A DNA stretch of 64,000 nt from Polytrichum commune (taxonomy: Eukaryota > Streptophyta > Polytrichopsida > Polytrichales > Polytrichaceae): contig OX485803.1 in assembly GCA_950295325.1 (NCBI GenBank), positions 73,609,554-73,673,553 on the forward strand, read 5' to 3'. Shown here piece by piece: positions 24,502-35,059 of the stretch. Under the pieces are notes generated by a model that saw nothing but the letters and a program-made list of their open reading frames with translations, did no database searches and had not been told where the DNA came from. A program made the position numbers and the translations under genes. How positions within the stretch are numbered: the stretch's first letter is position 1; each line of letters opens with the position of its first letter.

Positions 24502-27500
24502 CTGCTAAACCCATGAACACAATAGATTCACTTTATTCAAAGGCCTTGAGGAACATCTTCTACAATCATGCCAGTTGAGAGTCTTCTAAAAGTACATTGA
24601 TAAATATATAAAACTTAGCCATCCCAAATGTGATGTTAATGTCTAAAGCAGTTGCTGATAACCAGAAGTAAAACAGGTTTCCCATTCAATTTCTATCAAT
24701 TGAAGAACCCACTGAATTTACACAATCCTGAACATTGGCATATCATGCATCCCAGCTTGTACAACCCTATGGAGGCCAAACCCTAGGGCCAGGACACAAC
24801 ATTTTAAAAGGTCAGTTTGAGCTAGAGCATGCCAATTACATCAACCCCTGCAAATGATATTTAATATCCATGTCTTATACTAAATGTAATTTTGTAGATT
24901 TCCACAGCCAAATGACACTTGTGGCAGATACATCATACATCCAATATTCCATGTCAATTTACTTCAGTGAGCCTATAAGTGAATACCTGCCATCGAGATT
25001 GTTTGATCAAGATATTCAATGAAATGCACCGCACCCGCAGCATCTCTAGCAGATCTACCATTGCTCCCTTATAAAGTTTTGCAACAGCGTGCAAACCCTT
25101 AAGAACAACAAGAAAGGGAGCCCATCCAAAAGGACGGTCCTCGGAGGTTGTTCCTCCTCCAGCAGATTCTTGCTGCCTTTCTGCAACATGACCAACCTCT
25201 TTCAAGCAACTGTCAACTTGTTGCAATAAGTCTTTAAATAATTGCCGCAACCATCCATGCGAACCTATCTCAGCACCCACTCCAGCAGCTCTGTTCCTTG
25301 AATGGTCACAATCTGCACGCACAACAATGTCAACTTCAGATACATAGAGCATAGCCTGTCATAAGACTTTTCTTGCTTGAAACCCAAGCAAGGATACTGA
25401 ACTGACAAAAACTTCTCACCTGCACGTATTTTGCAGGATGTCTCACCAGCCTGCAGACCTCCAGAATTCGCAGCACCATCTTTATCATCCATGCACTCAC
25501 AGACCACACATGTGGACTCCTTTTTGTTACTGCCAGAACCAGAGGCCTCTATCCCCTTGCAAACCTCCATAGCCTTACATAGAGGGATCACAAATGCTGT
25601 GAAGTCCTTTGCCTCTTTCACATATGATGAAAAGCTGATGGTCATTTCCTTGTTTTGATAAGCCCTAGCAGTGACTCGCAAATTTGTTATCAACCGCGAT
25701 GAGAGCTCATTTACAAAAGGAGCAAAGTCTTCCACAATGCTGTCTGCTTTAGCCTCATTGAAGTACAGACTCCCATGCGCAACCCCAACTGTGTCCAGCA
25801 ATCTAGCTAAAGATTGGCGACAAGAGGCATAAAGATTATGGCTAGGTGCACTTTTCGCCAAAAGCTTGCAGAAATCCAGCAGCACAGATGCACAATAGCA
25901 GTGGATGTGGGCTGGTAGATACTCATCATTTGCAGCAAGGAAAAGATTGATAGAGTCTTCAGCACATTCTCTGTTACTCTCTACAGGAGATAGAAGTAAC
26001 ATAACCAGTGCACACGTTGCTCCAGCCAGCTCAAAAACCTACAAAGACAAATTCTTAGTAAAGTTCTAGTTGAGAATGGGACAGTTCAACATCTCTAATT
26101 CCTATACTTGAAAGTATTCGTCAAGCATTATCAGCATTTTTCCTCCTACAACATACATACACACTGACCTCATCAATTAACATATCCCACAGTTGCATGG
26201 ACTAGTATACCCACAAAATAGAATCAAAAAAACATTGAAAGAAACTGACCATACCCAGCAACTACAACTGTATCAAAAGCCCAAAGTGTCACAACCCCAA
26301 CTAGCCCCCAAAAGACTGGACACACATGCCAAAGACCTCAAGAGCTACCAGTCATAAAGGTATAAATAACTGAAGGGAAAAAAACTCTTACCTGCATGTG
26401 CTCAGAGGCTGGCACTGACTTGACAGCCATTTTCAGAAACTCTTGCACACTCGCACGCACACAATCTTGTGAATGCATCAACTTGAGACCAAGCTGACCC
26501 TGTTGATCTCCTACTGCACACATATGCCTGATAGTAGACACAAGATCATTAATGAGCTGCCAAGATGCAGGAAGGGCAGTGCTTCTCATTCTAGCCACCA
26601 GAGTCAAAGTGGCGTCATTTGCAACATGACAAGATTCCAACGTCTGGTCCTGTTGCAGCTGCAGCCGGCCAAATATAAGTCTCTGTTCCGATATTGGAAG
26701 TCCTGTCTTCAGAAGGATTTGTTGGTGCACAGACTCCACTAAATCAGAACCGTAAGCTTGCAAAACAATTGTGTGTGCAAATGCCCGCACAAAGAATTGG
26801 AGCCGAGTTGGGCTCAGCTCCATTGGTGTGGCACTGCCTGTACCCACCTTGGCTGTTACCTCATTACTATTCCGTCCAACTGAACTCCCACTAGCCAGAC
26901 TTGATAAGCTGCTGCTGCTCAAGTTTTGGAACCCCATGCATGCACTACTACATATAGATTCCCCTGGGACACTAGCCACAGTGTTGGAACTTCCATAACC
27001 CCCCCTGACCGACTCTTCCTCACCCTCTATCACACCATCTCTTTCCATGTCTCTTTCCCGTAATCCATCAAGCTCTGCTGCTTCTTTTCCTACCTCTAGG
27101 TCTCCTCTTCCTGCAAAAGCATCATCCTCTCCATTCCTGCCTACATCGATTCGCTCAGCCTCAAATACGTCAACCCCATTTAGCCCTGAAGTTATCAGAG
27201 AGACAGTGCTTAATGAACTGTGTGTCGTACTACTTGCTGCAGATAAACTATATGGACTGCTTCCGAAATCCACAACCACTGTGGGCCCTCCCAAAAAGAC
27301 CTGAAGGCTACTGCCATGATCATCATTAATCATATCAACACCACTACTCGCGTCCATTTTGTTAACTTCATCAATTTTGTCAGGAGGCTCCTTACTTGAT
27401 TCACAGACTCCCTCCAAGGAAATACCACCTATTCGACTTGGCCGTTCGTCCCAAGTATTATCATCATCAAGAGCAGCGTTACCATCTTCTTCACGAATTT

Positions 27501-28526
27501 CAGTTTCCCCATTAAAAGACTCTGCTTCTGCTGCACCAATGGCCCCACCTGCCTCATACCTTTCCCTCCCACTAGATTCTGCAATACTTCCCTCCTGTAC
27601 TACTTCCCTCGCCTCCCTCCTGTACTACTTCCCTCGCCTCCCTCCTGGCCTGCACCTGCAGTGGGCAAAATATACACGTCACCCGCTTGAAATGCAAAAG
27701 GGGTTTGGAAAAAAAAGTAGTACGGACAATGAGAAGCTCTCTGTTATCTTGGTGCATGCATGAAGCCCATAAGAATATGTCCACACGTCTTGACTTGGCA
27801 TGACATGACATTCACAGCTACATCACCAAGGCATCCCATGACAACATTGTCTGATCATCCTATCATCCTATCATAGTTCACCCGCTTGAAATGGAGTAAG
27901 AGGTTTGGAGAGGGAAAAAGAAAAAGGGAAAAAAAGTAGTACAAACAACGAGAAGCTCTAAGGTTTTATCGGTGCATGCATGAAACCCTTAAGAATTTAT
28001 CGACACGTCCTGACTTGGCATGACATGACATGACACTCGCAGCTACATGACCAAGGCATCATCACATGACAACATTGTTTGATCATCCCATCATGGAAAG
28101 AGTTTGAAAAGATTGACGAACCTGAGATATTGCAGAGACAGAGAGATCAACCATTCCTATCTCAAACTCCTCAAGCTTACGCTTACTCGACGTGGAGCGC
28201 AAACTACTAGGCGACAGCAGCGCTTGTGCTCGGGCAGCCATCAAACCCCTATCTGCTGCTCTCTCCCTCTCCCCAACAATACCCACCAGGCCCGTTCCAA
28301 CTACAGGAGCATGCATGATGCGGGAGGACTGCGATGACGGCTGCAACGCCACCCGATCATCCTCCCGCAGACTAATGACCTCCATATCAGATGATGATGG
28401 TGATGATGCAGCTATGTGACGATGAGGAGCGCGTGATGTTGCTGATGATGATGACCCCGACGTTGCTGCTTGTCGCATGTACCTAAACAGCCCCAAAATG
28501 GACAAAGCCAGACCCGATAGAACCAT
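24370..28526 (-). CDS. UPL5: UPL5-like E3 ubiquitin ligase gene, 5' part (exons 1-5), HECT domain not in window
   Basis: The spliced minus-strand product follows plant UPL5, a HECT ubiquitin ligase. An N-terminal SSKRKLEEFE segment comes first, then a long low-complexity Ser/Gly/Glu region. A ubiquitin-like domain follows at about residues 410-482 (from LQFFVRAF to LVARMRST; 26584-26802), and then the helical middle region (LVMLLLSPVESNRECAEDS..., FCKLLAKSAPSHNLYASCR, AKLYKGAMVDLLEML). The start ATG at 28526 is preceded directly by an in-frame TAG. Predicted exons: 28526-28122, 27624-26392, 26038-25420, 25312-24987, 24501-about 24406. All introns are GT-AG and phases agree. The N-terminal part is much longer than in Arabidopsis. 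After exon 5 the frame breaks, and no HECT domain (catalytic Cys) is found in the 24 kb downstream. Either a very long intron follows or the copy is truncated. Confidence 0.75.
24987..25312 (-). CDS. UPL5: UPL5-like exon 4
   Basis: The acceptor GTGCAG|AT completes the split GAT codon from exon 3, and the donor is GGCAG|GTATTC. It encodes DCDHSRNRAAGVGAEIGSHG..., then LFKDLLQQVDSCLKEV and KGLHAVAKLYKGAMVDLLEM. The last segment matches the UPL5 block (IYQGAKGQL-type) shortly before the HECT domain. Confidence 0.7.
25420..26038 (-). CDS. UPL5: UPL5-like exon 3
   Basis: It runs from a TTTGTAG|GTT acceptor to a GCAG|GTGAGA donor and encodes 206 codons plus one base. It starts VFELAGATCALVML and includes YLPAHIHCYCASVLLDFCKL and NLYASCRQSLARLLDTVG. 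This is the helical region between the ubiquitin-like and HECT domains of UPL5. Confidence 0.72.
26392..27624 (-). CDS. UPL5: UPL5-like exon 2 (ubiquitin-like domain)
   Basis: It encodes 411 codons, phase 0 at both ends, with donor CAG|GTAAGAG. It carries the acidic/Ser-rich linker and the complete ubiquitin-like domain. The 5' boundary is placed at TAG|TAC because only this keeps the frame. A stronger-looking acceptor (CTGCAG, 27660) would enter a frame that stops. The cause is a 25-bp tandem duplication at 27600-27650. Confidence 0.6.
27680..28090. repeat. Tandem duplication inside UPL5 intron 1
   Basis: Two diverged blocks of about 200 bp (27682-27860 and 27887-28090). Both contain GCTTGAAATG, GAGAAGCTCT, GGTGCATGCATGAA, CTTGACTTGGCATGACATGACA-like sequence, CAGCTACAT and TGACAACATTGT. 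The duplication fills most of the intron. Confidence 0.8.
28122..28526 (-). CDS. UPL5: UPL5-like exon 1
   Basis: It encodes 135 codons from ATG to a CAG|GTTCGT donor (phase 0). The first 15 residues are hydrophobic (VLSGLALSILGLF), then the sequence is Ser/Ala-rich. It ends with the conserved-looking STSSKRKLEEFEIGMVDLS. An in-frame TAG abuts the ATG, so the start is fixed unless an upstream intron exists. Confidence 0.7.
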
Positions 28527-29960
28527 CTATCTCACTGATTCCCGTCCCTCGTCTCTTGGAAACCGTGGTTCTTTCCATTCTCCTCTTGCTTCTTCATCGC
28601 CTGGTAACCCGCTTCTTCTCTCCCAATAACTGGCCCCGAGAGCCACGTCCAGACATAGCTTGCTTGCGTTCTCTCCCTCACAGATTCGTCACACTCCTTT
28701 CCTAAACAGTTGCAGCTGTGCACTGGTTCTTTGTTCAAGGACTACAACACTATCCCACCCCGCAGAGTGTCATCAGCCACAAGATCTGCCCTGTGATCCC
28801 ACTCCATTACCGGATTCAGATGGCCTTTCAAACGCCTGCCGCCATAACCGTCAGCGTGTTATTTCCCCCACTCTCAATTGCATGTGCAAAACTAAGCAGC
28901 CGACGAAGGGAAAAGATAGATAACCATAATCATCAGCAGACAGACAGATGTTAAAAGAAGAAAACCAGACAGTGCCCAGCAGCCAAATTACGGTTGCAAG
29001 GCAGTACAAGAGCCAAGAATGGGAACACCCCGCGTCGACTCTCCCCCTTACACGATCACTCCTCACACAAAGCCGGCATCGCAAATCTACAATACAAAGA
29101 ACTCAAGCTCAAGATTGGAGATTGCCACAATGCGCTGTCCCTCACATCCACTTTAGCACCTCTCCAACTCAGAGGCCGATGCAGAACCTCAGACTCGACA
29201 AGTGGCAGCAAAATCGTGCCAACCGAGCTCCCGCAAGTCACACTACTAGCGTGTGAACTGCTCCGACGGACGGGACACGAAATTGGAACAAAGCTAAGGC
29301 TGCTGATCACTCTACCGAACACCTTCACGCTCCACACCATTCATCTCCTATACACAACCCCCCGAGGACACCACAAACCACCTCCACGCGCGCACATACA
29401 CTCTCCCTCGCCCTCTCTCTCTCACACACACAGACACACACAAACACAAACACAAACACAGCACCTGCTGAACGAGAGACAAGACGTGGCCGCAATTGAC
29501 CGCTCCTGGATCAGCCGAAAATGTTGATGACCAACCCCGACCTTCGCACCACCTCAATGCTCCCCCGCTCCCCCCCCACCCCCACCTCCTTCCCAATCAA
29601 TTACCACAAACCTCCAACCCCAACCTCCCCTTCCTCCGATGCATTGGCCTAATTGCACACCTCCCCCTGCCGCTCTCCCTTCTCAGAGAACACAAGAGGA
29701 GGACTAGGGGAGAATCAGGCCCGGCCAGCCATGGATCGATGGCGACAACGGAGGCAGGAAGCAAAGCAACGAAGAACAGGCCACGCTCTCCCCTCCCTCA
29801 TCAGCAGCAATACGGGGACGACCTCCCCACGCGTCCGCCTCCCACTCGCCAGCACCCGTGGACTTGTGACATGGACCCCGCCCCGCCCGTTTGGACCTCC
29901 CTTCGCTCCGACGTGGTCCCAGTGTGCTGGTGACCTGGATACCGACCACCGAGGGGGGGG
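28527..29960 (-). promoter_or_regulatory. Likely UPL5 5' UTR and promoter region
   Basis: The sequence upstream of the UPL5 start is distinctly GC-richer (especially 29500-29950) than the rest of the window. It contains long pyrimidine tracts and a CT/CA microsatellite at 29399-29461. Open frames on both strands here are compositional and show no domains. It is assigned as promoter/5' UTR from position and composition only; no TATA box was fixed. Confidence 0.4.
29399..29461. repeat. CT/CA-rich microsatellite
   Basis: (CT)n, then (CA)n and (ACAAAC)n-type repeats in the presumed UPL5 leader. On the gene strand it reads as a GT/GA-rich tract. Confidence 0.85.
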
Positions 29961-30307
29961 GCTGACATTAATTAGGTAACATATTTTGTGTCCTTTACAT
30001 TTTTCATATATCTGGCCCAGGTCAACGAAAAGTGACCATGTAAAAATAAATAAATAAATAAATTGGTGCACAAACTCCACCAGGTGAAGAACTTTGGTAG
30101 TCAAAAGCTTGAAGAATTTCGGGAACTTTTGCCCCCTCACCATTACACATCTTGTGTGGGTAGGCGCAACAAAAATGTGTGATATTCTCTCACATTGGAT
30201 GTGTTTGCACAATTATGGTACGAGGTGAGTATGACTTTTCCATTAACTATTAATATTTGTAACATTTTTCTCAATTCATTTTTATATTTATAACCGTTTT
30301 TTTGCAG

Positions 30308-30466
30308 CGTGAGACAGCAATTGCTACCGCAGCAGCATCGAGGATGTACAATGACATGACCCCTTTGCCATCAAGGTCCACTAAGGGTGTATGGTTGGCT
30401 TTGCAAAAAACTCAAAAAAAGACTATACATGATTGTGAACCATCCAAACAGTTCACGAACCATGGT
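30308..30466 (+). other. Exon-like segment of unknown identity
   Basis: A TTTTTTTGCAG acceptor-like site is followed by an open stretch encoding RETAIATAAASRMYNDMTPL, ending at a CATG|GTAAAAG donor-like site. I do not recognise the protein. A GAG|GTGAGTATG donor-like site lies about 85 bp upstream. This may be an exon of a decayed TE gene. Confidence 0.3.
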
Positions 30467-31185
30467 AAAAGAATTATTGTGGTATTTGGTGATTTTTCTC
30501 TACTCCTAATATTTATTATGTGTGTTTTGTCAAATTTGAATTATTGAGGTATTTTAGTTGGATATATGATAGTCGGTTAGATGTTTAACCCTGAGGTTGA
30601 TTCTTTGCGTGAATTCCGTGAGTTAGTGGATTTTTGATAGTTATCCTTAGTTTTTTGCAAATTTTTATGTGATTTGGATTTTATAGTGTGAGATATTATG
30701 TGGTTGCTCTCAAAGATGATTAGAGTGGAAAATTAATAGGTGATAGAAATTAGGGCATTTTTAGACGTTGGAGTAGATCTAGAATAGACCTAGAGTTATA
30801 TAGGGTTTAAGTGAGGATTGGTAGGGAAGTAGACTAGAGTGGAAAATTAGATGAACATTTTTTTGGCGTATGAAGTTGTAAATGGATGAAGATGTGAGGT
30901 AGAGGATTCAAATCCTCTATCTCGTTGTTTTTTTTGGGGGGGGGGGGGCTTGTAGTTTTGTAGGAGAGCATAGCCTTGAGATTTTGGAGGGTATGGAGAA
31001 GGTAGAATTAGGCAATTTGCTGATTAGATTAGGTTTTGAAGATTAAGGAAGGAAAGGAAGCATTTCTAGAATCCTAAAGCATAAATGATACACTTCCAGT
31101 TCCTCCACAAGTCTTTGAGATCTAGAGACATTATGGTTAAGGTTTGAGAAATTGGGCTTGCTGAGAGAGTGAAGGTGATCACCAC
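30467..31185. other. Region without a recognisable gene
   Basis: No significant frame. It contains a G13 run near 30937-30949. Confidence 0.35.
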
Positions 31186-31330
31186 AATTAGGACGAACAC
31201 CACGGCAAGGGCAAACACAACGATCAAGACAAACACCACGGCAAGGGCAAACACAACGATCAAGACAAACACCACGGCAAGGGCGAACAAGACGATCAAG
31301 ATGAACACCATGGCGACGGCGACCACCAAG
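31186..31330 (+). repeat. 36-bp minisatellite
   Basis: A unit containing ACAAACACCACGGCAAGGGC and AACACAACGATCAAG is repeated three to four times. As 36 is a multiple of three, both strands stay open (Thr/Ala/Lys repeats on plus, Val/Leu/Ala on minus). These frames should not be taken as genes. Confidence 0.85.
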
Positions 31331-31728
31331 GTGATGGCAACAAAGAAGCCAAAGGGAAGCCATGTCTCCCTTCACGTGACATTACAGAGGGTTGACATGT
31401 GAATATTAGAGAGGGAAGGTTTGGCCACCTCCTCCTCCTTCAATTCTTGGCAATTGGGGAGGTGAACATTGATTTTGTTACTTGGAGTGTGTTGTACAAA
31501 TTCTTTTGTATTTAAATTGCAATTCTAATTGCCCTTCCTTGATGTCTCGCAACTTTTGTTTTAACTTCATTCAATAAAACTTACCACAACGACCAACTTA
31601 CCACAACAACAATTTGATTCCTTTTAGGTTGTTGGTCGTTGTGGTAAGTTTTATTTTTTGGGTACAATTGTTAGAGTAGTTGGGTGATACTCCAAAATTG
31701 AATGTCCTAGTGCATATAGTGCGGTAGC

Positions 31729-33060
31729 GTGTTAAATTTGCACTGGGCTTCGATTTTAATTGGTGTGGATTTATACCCACTTAGTAGGCATAGGCGTAAT
31801 CAAAATTGGAGTTATGGGCACAATGCGGAAGCCTTGCCCAATCCCTTCAAAAAAAATTACAAATCCAATTGCATTCCATGGCCAAGGTGTAATTGGTGGT
31901 TAACCCATCATTATTATTGGGTGTTGTTTTGGTGTTTAGTTGTTGATATTGGAATGTGTGAGCAACCATTTTATACCATCTTGTGTATTGCGCTTTTGGT
32001 AAAAGGGTACAATTCTCCCTTTTTTTTATGATGGTTTGACCATTTGGACCATGAATTAGGTACCCAAGTTACCTAAGGCAATTGTGGTTGATATCATGGA
32101 GTATTTTGTGATTTGTTGTTTGTTTTTGTACCATCTAAGTGTGATGGCATTCTTTGAGAGGGGCCCGCTTGGCCCCTTGATCAACCCATGGGTGCATTTC
32201 GACAACCCTCTTAGCCACGCCACCCCATTTGTTATTGCTTCATCCCATTACCTCATAGGAGTCCAATCCTTGGAGATAACCAAACCACAACCCCCTCGGC
32301 CCAACTATCATGATGCTTTGACCGTCTGCGCAATCAAGTACTCATAATGATATACGGAAGGCGGAACTTGAGAAATGAAATGTCATTACAATCTTGGAGA
32401 ATGGTGTTGATTTCTTGATAGAGGTATTAAGTCTCATATTTGTTCTTTCAATTGGTTGCAACTACCAATCTAGTACATTCAAGTATATTACTAACAATTG
32501 TTTGTAGTGTAGATTGTTAGACATTTGGGTGTGACCACCAAGCTAGAGATGACTTTTGAAAATTTGCAAATGATTGCAATTGTTCTGGTGGAGAGTAAGT
32601 AAAAAACAATGTGGTTGGGTTGGTGGAATTCAAGCAACATGTCACAAGAATCTTATTGTTTACCCTTGGGCAACGTCAAAGAGACGAAGGTTGGAAAATT
32701 GGGTTGTAAAAGCTTCATTTTGGACTTAGGTGATTTTAATGATTTTGTATGTTTTATTTTATGTGTATTGATTAGGACATTGGTCCTAAACACATCATGG
32801 TGTATTGAAATTGTGGGATTTTATTTTATAGATTGAGGTTGTTGTTAGTGAGTGGGAGAGCATATCAAGGACCTTGGTCACCATGAAGTGGCATGATAAT
32901 GTCCTCCACCCAACAAATTACATGGAGAAATGGAGGATTCCTCTATGGTCAAAGCCATTTCTCTCAATTTGAAGGGAAACCAAATCTATTGTACTCAAAG
33001 ATTGCCCTAGTGGTGTCATTGCCATCAAACAAGTTATGTGCATGTAATATGTTATGCATA
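31729..33060 (+). pseudogene. Dispersed multi-exon gene family, copy 2
   Basis: 32044-32347 encodes KLPKAIVVDIMEYFVICCLF, then FFERGPLGPLINPWVHFDNP and PRPNYHDALTVCAIKYS. 32584-33050 is a diverged copy of 20998-21470, sharing TGGTTGGGTTGGTGGAATTC, GGTGATTTTAATGATTTTGT and the HDNVLHPTNYMEKWRIPLWS coding block. Copy 2 therefore supplies upstream exons that copy 1 lacks or has lost. Internal stops and deletions (for example inside the LWSKPFLS block) indicate a relic. I do not know the function. A relation to methyltransferase-like TE genes is inferred only through copy 1. Confidence 0.4.
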
Positions 33061-34372
33061 CATACTTATGGCATTGAATATCTTCATTGCATGGATTCAA
33101 CTTTGTGGTGTTATATGCCGTTATATGTTACAAGATTATAGTGTAATTTGAATATGTTTGTTGTCTTATTAGTACATATTGTTACCAAAAAAATTCGTGT
33201 AGTTACGTCTCACTCATACCTTAAAAAACTTTCAATAAAATTAAAATTAAAACAACTTGATATTTAAAACACATAATAATAAGTTTCACTTTTCTTCAAG
33301 CAAACTTCTACTTTATCTCAATTGGACTAGTTTTGCTCCAAAGTATTAAGAGTGGAGGAGGACAAGGCACGTCAAAAGAAAGGAAAGAAGGAAGGTTGGG
33401 AAGGGGACAAGAATAACAGCTATGCTGAGGCTATAGGGAGGCAGGGCCGCACCAAGGTTGGGGTTGCCATGCAAGGCAGTGAGATAAGGGTTAGTGGAGT
33501 CAGTGAGTGATTGAGGGTGGTGCATAAGTGATGTACAAGTTGATGCTAAGGCACTCTAATAAGTTTTTTGCTCTCAGTTAAATAACCCAAAACCCAGGGT
33601 ACAGACTCTCAAGGAAGGCTTTATTAGTGTCTATTACAGGCATTTGTCACATTATAGTTCATTAATCAGATAGCATGGTTGCTATCTTCACTTTAAATCA
33701 TGACTGGTATGTCTTTTTCTCTCATTTTCCCTCTTGGATTTCCTCTCACTGTGTTTCATTCAGTGGGGCATGTGTGTCAGTCTCAGTGGTAGCCATCTCG
33801 TCATGAGATTGTATAATAATAGTCTTCCGAGAACAATAGTCTTTAAGTATCACAATTGTCTTTGGTAACCATTGGCCAATGCATCTTCAAATTACAACAA
33901 TTCCTTCATTACTTGGTCAATGTTAATTCCAATGAAAGACAAATTGCTCCTTCATTAATCTCAAGTTTAATCATTACTCACAACTTATGCACTAACAATG
34001 AACATCAAGGTCAAGCTATAGTCTTGATTGCCCTGCACAACCTGCAACAACGACAACCAGGGTAACACACAAGACAATAGTTGATATGATTAGCTTGCAC
34101 TTTTATACTCAAAGATCAAGTCTCTAGACTCTATAATCATATAAAACTCTATATAACTCCAGGATAACTTATGCTTGAATCTCCTTGATAATCCAAAGTT
34201 TATCCTAATTAATTCAAATACCTTTAATCAACTTAATCCCTCATTTCTCTCATTAATCAACTAATTAGAATCTCTTCTCATCACATCAGTTTATCAGAAT
34301 CCTCTCATTAATTAACTTGACACACTTAACTTCTATTAGCCTAAAGTGTTAGTTTTAACTATAGTATCACTC
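33061..34372. other. Region without a recognisable gene
   Basis: Short frames only. It holds the left flank of the 7-kb transposon. Confidence 0.35.
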
Positions 34373-34380
34373 GACTAAAC
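34373..34380. repeat. Target duplication of the 7-kb transposon, left
   Basis: GACTAAAC, repeated perfectly at 41438-41445. The identity extends to CTCGACTAAACGA if bases that can also be read as terminus are counted, so the duplication is 8 bp or a little longer. Confidence 0.8.
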
Positions 34381-34440
34381 GAGGGGAGTGCTATCTTGTG
34401 AGCGGTGAGCGATGAGCGGTAATTTGTGAGCGGTGAAGAA
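34381..34440 (+). repeat. Left terminal inverted repeat with subterminal motifs
   Basis: GAGGGGAGTGCTATCTTGTG is followed by repeated GTGAGCGG/TGAGCGAT motifs. Its partner is at 41378-41437 on the opposite strand. More weakly spaced TGAGC motifs continue to about 34640. Confidence 0.8.
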
Positions 34441-35059
34441 AACAAAATATTTGATAATAGGACCCCTAGTATCCTATAACCGTGGCCTAAAGAAATAAAT
34501 TTTTAGGGTTCAATAATAAGAAGATTGGGGAGGACAAACAATATGAATGCTAGATTGTAAGTAGTGAGCAATGAAAAATACCAATAGGTACATGACTCGG
34601 GGTTGCTAGTATGTGAGCATGCGAGTGTGAACTTGTGAGCCTTTAATTTTTTCCTGGTTATGGTTTGTAAATCCGTTGGGGGCCTATGATTGTGGAATTA
34701 CATGTAAGGGTCTATAGTCCAAATGAACAACAAATGAGAATGTTGCTATAACAATTTTGTATAAAAAATGAACTAATATACATTCAACTGTTGAAATAAT
34801 AATAATGTAATTGGAGACAATGTGTAAGCAAACTCATGTTGAAAACAAGTGTAGCATGTTAGAATGTCTCACTATAATACACATCAATGTAAAATTTGAA
34901 TACATCATAACACCATCATGAGGGTGATATTTACGAAGTGCAAAACATAAAGAATAACAAAAGTGAATTGTAGATATAAATCGGGTAGTAGGTTTAAATT
35001 GTTGAAGTTCTTGGAAATCAAATATAAAAAATAAAAAATAATGGGCACATGATCTATAC

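Noticed and set aside
26338-27763. Plus-strand frames opposite UPL5 exon 2
   Set aside because: They are shadows of the real exon and show low-complexity antisense composition.
24370-28526. BAG6/scythe identity for the ubiquitin-like gene
   Set aside because: The region after the ubiquitin-like domain and the SSKRKLEEFE start follow UPL5, and no BAG domain or Pro-rich BAG6 body is seen.
29348-29979. Several overlapping frames of 80-145 codons in GC-rich DNA
   Set aside because: High GC leaves all frames open. There are no domains and the position fits the UPL5 promoter/leader.
31043-31375. Val/Leu/Ala and Cys/Arg repeat frames on the minus strand
   Set aside because: They are produced by a 36-bp minisatellite whose length is a multiple of three, which keeps all frames open.
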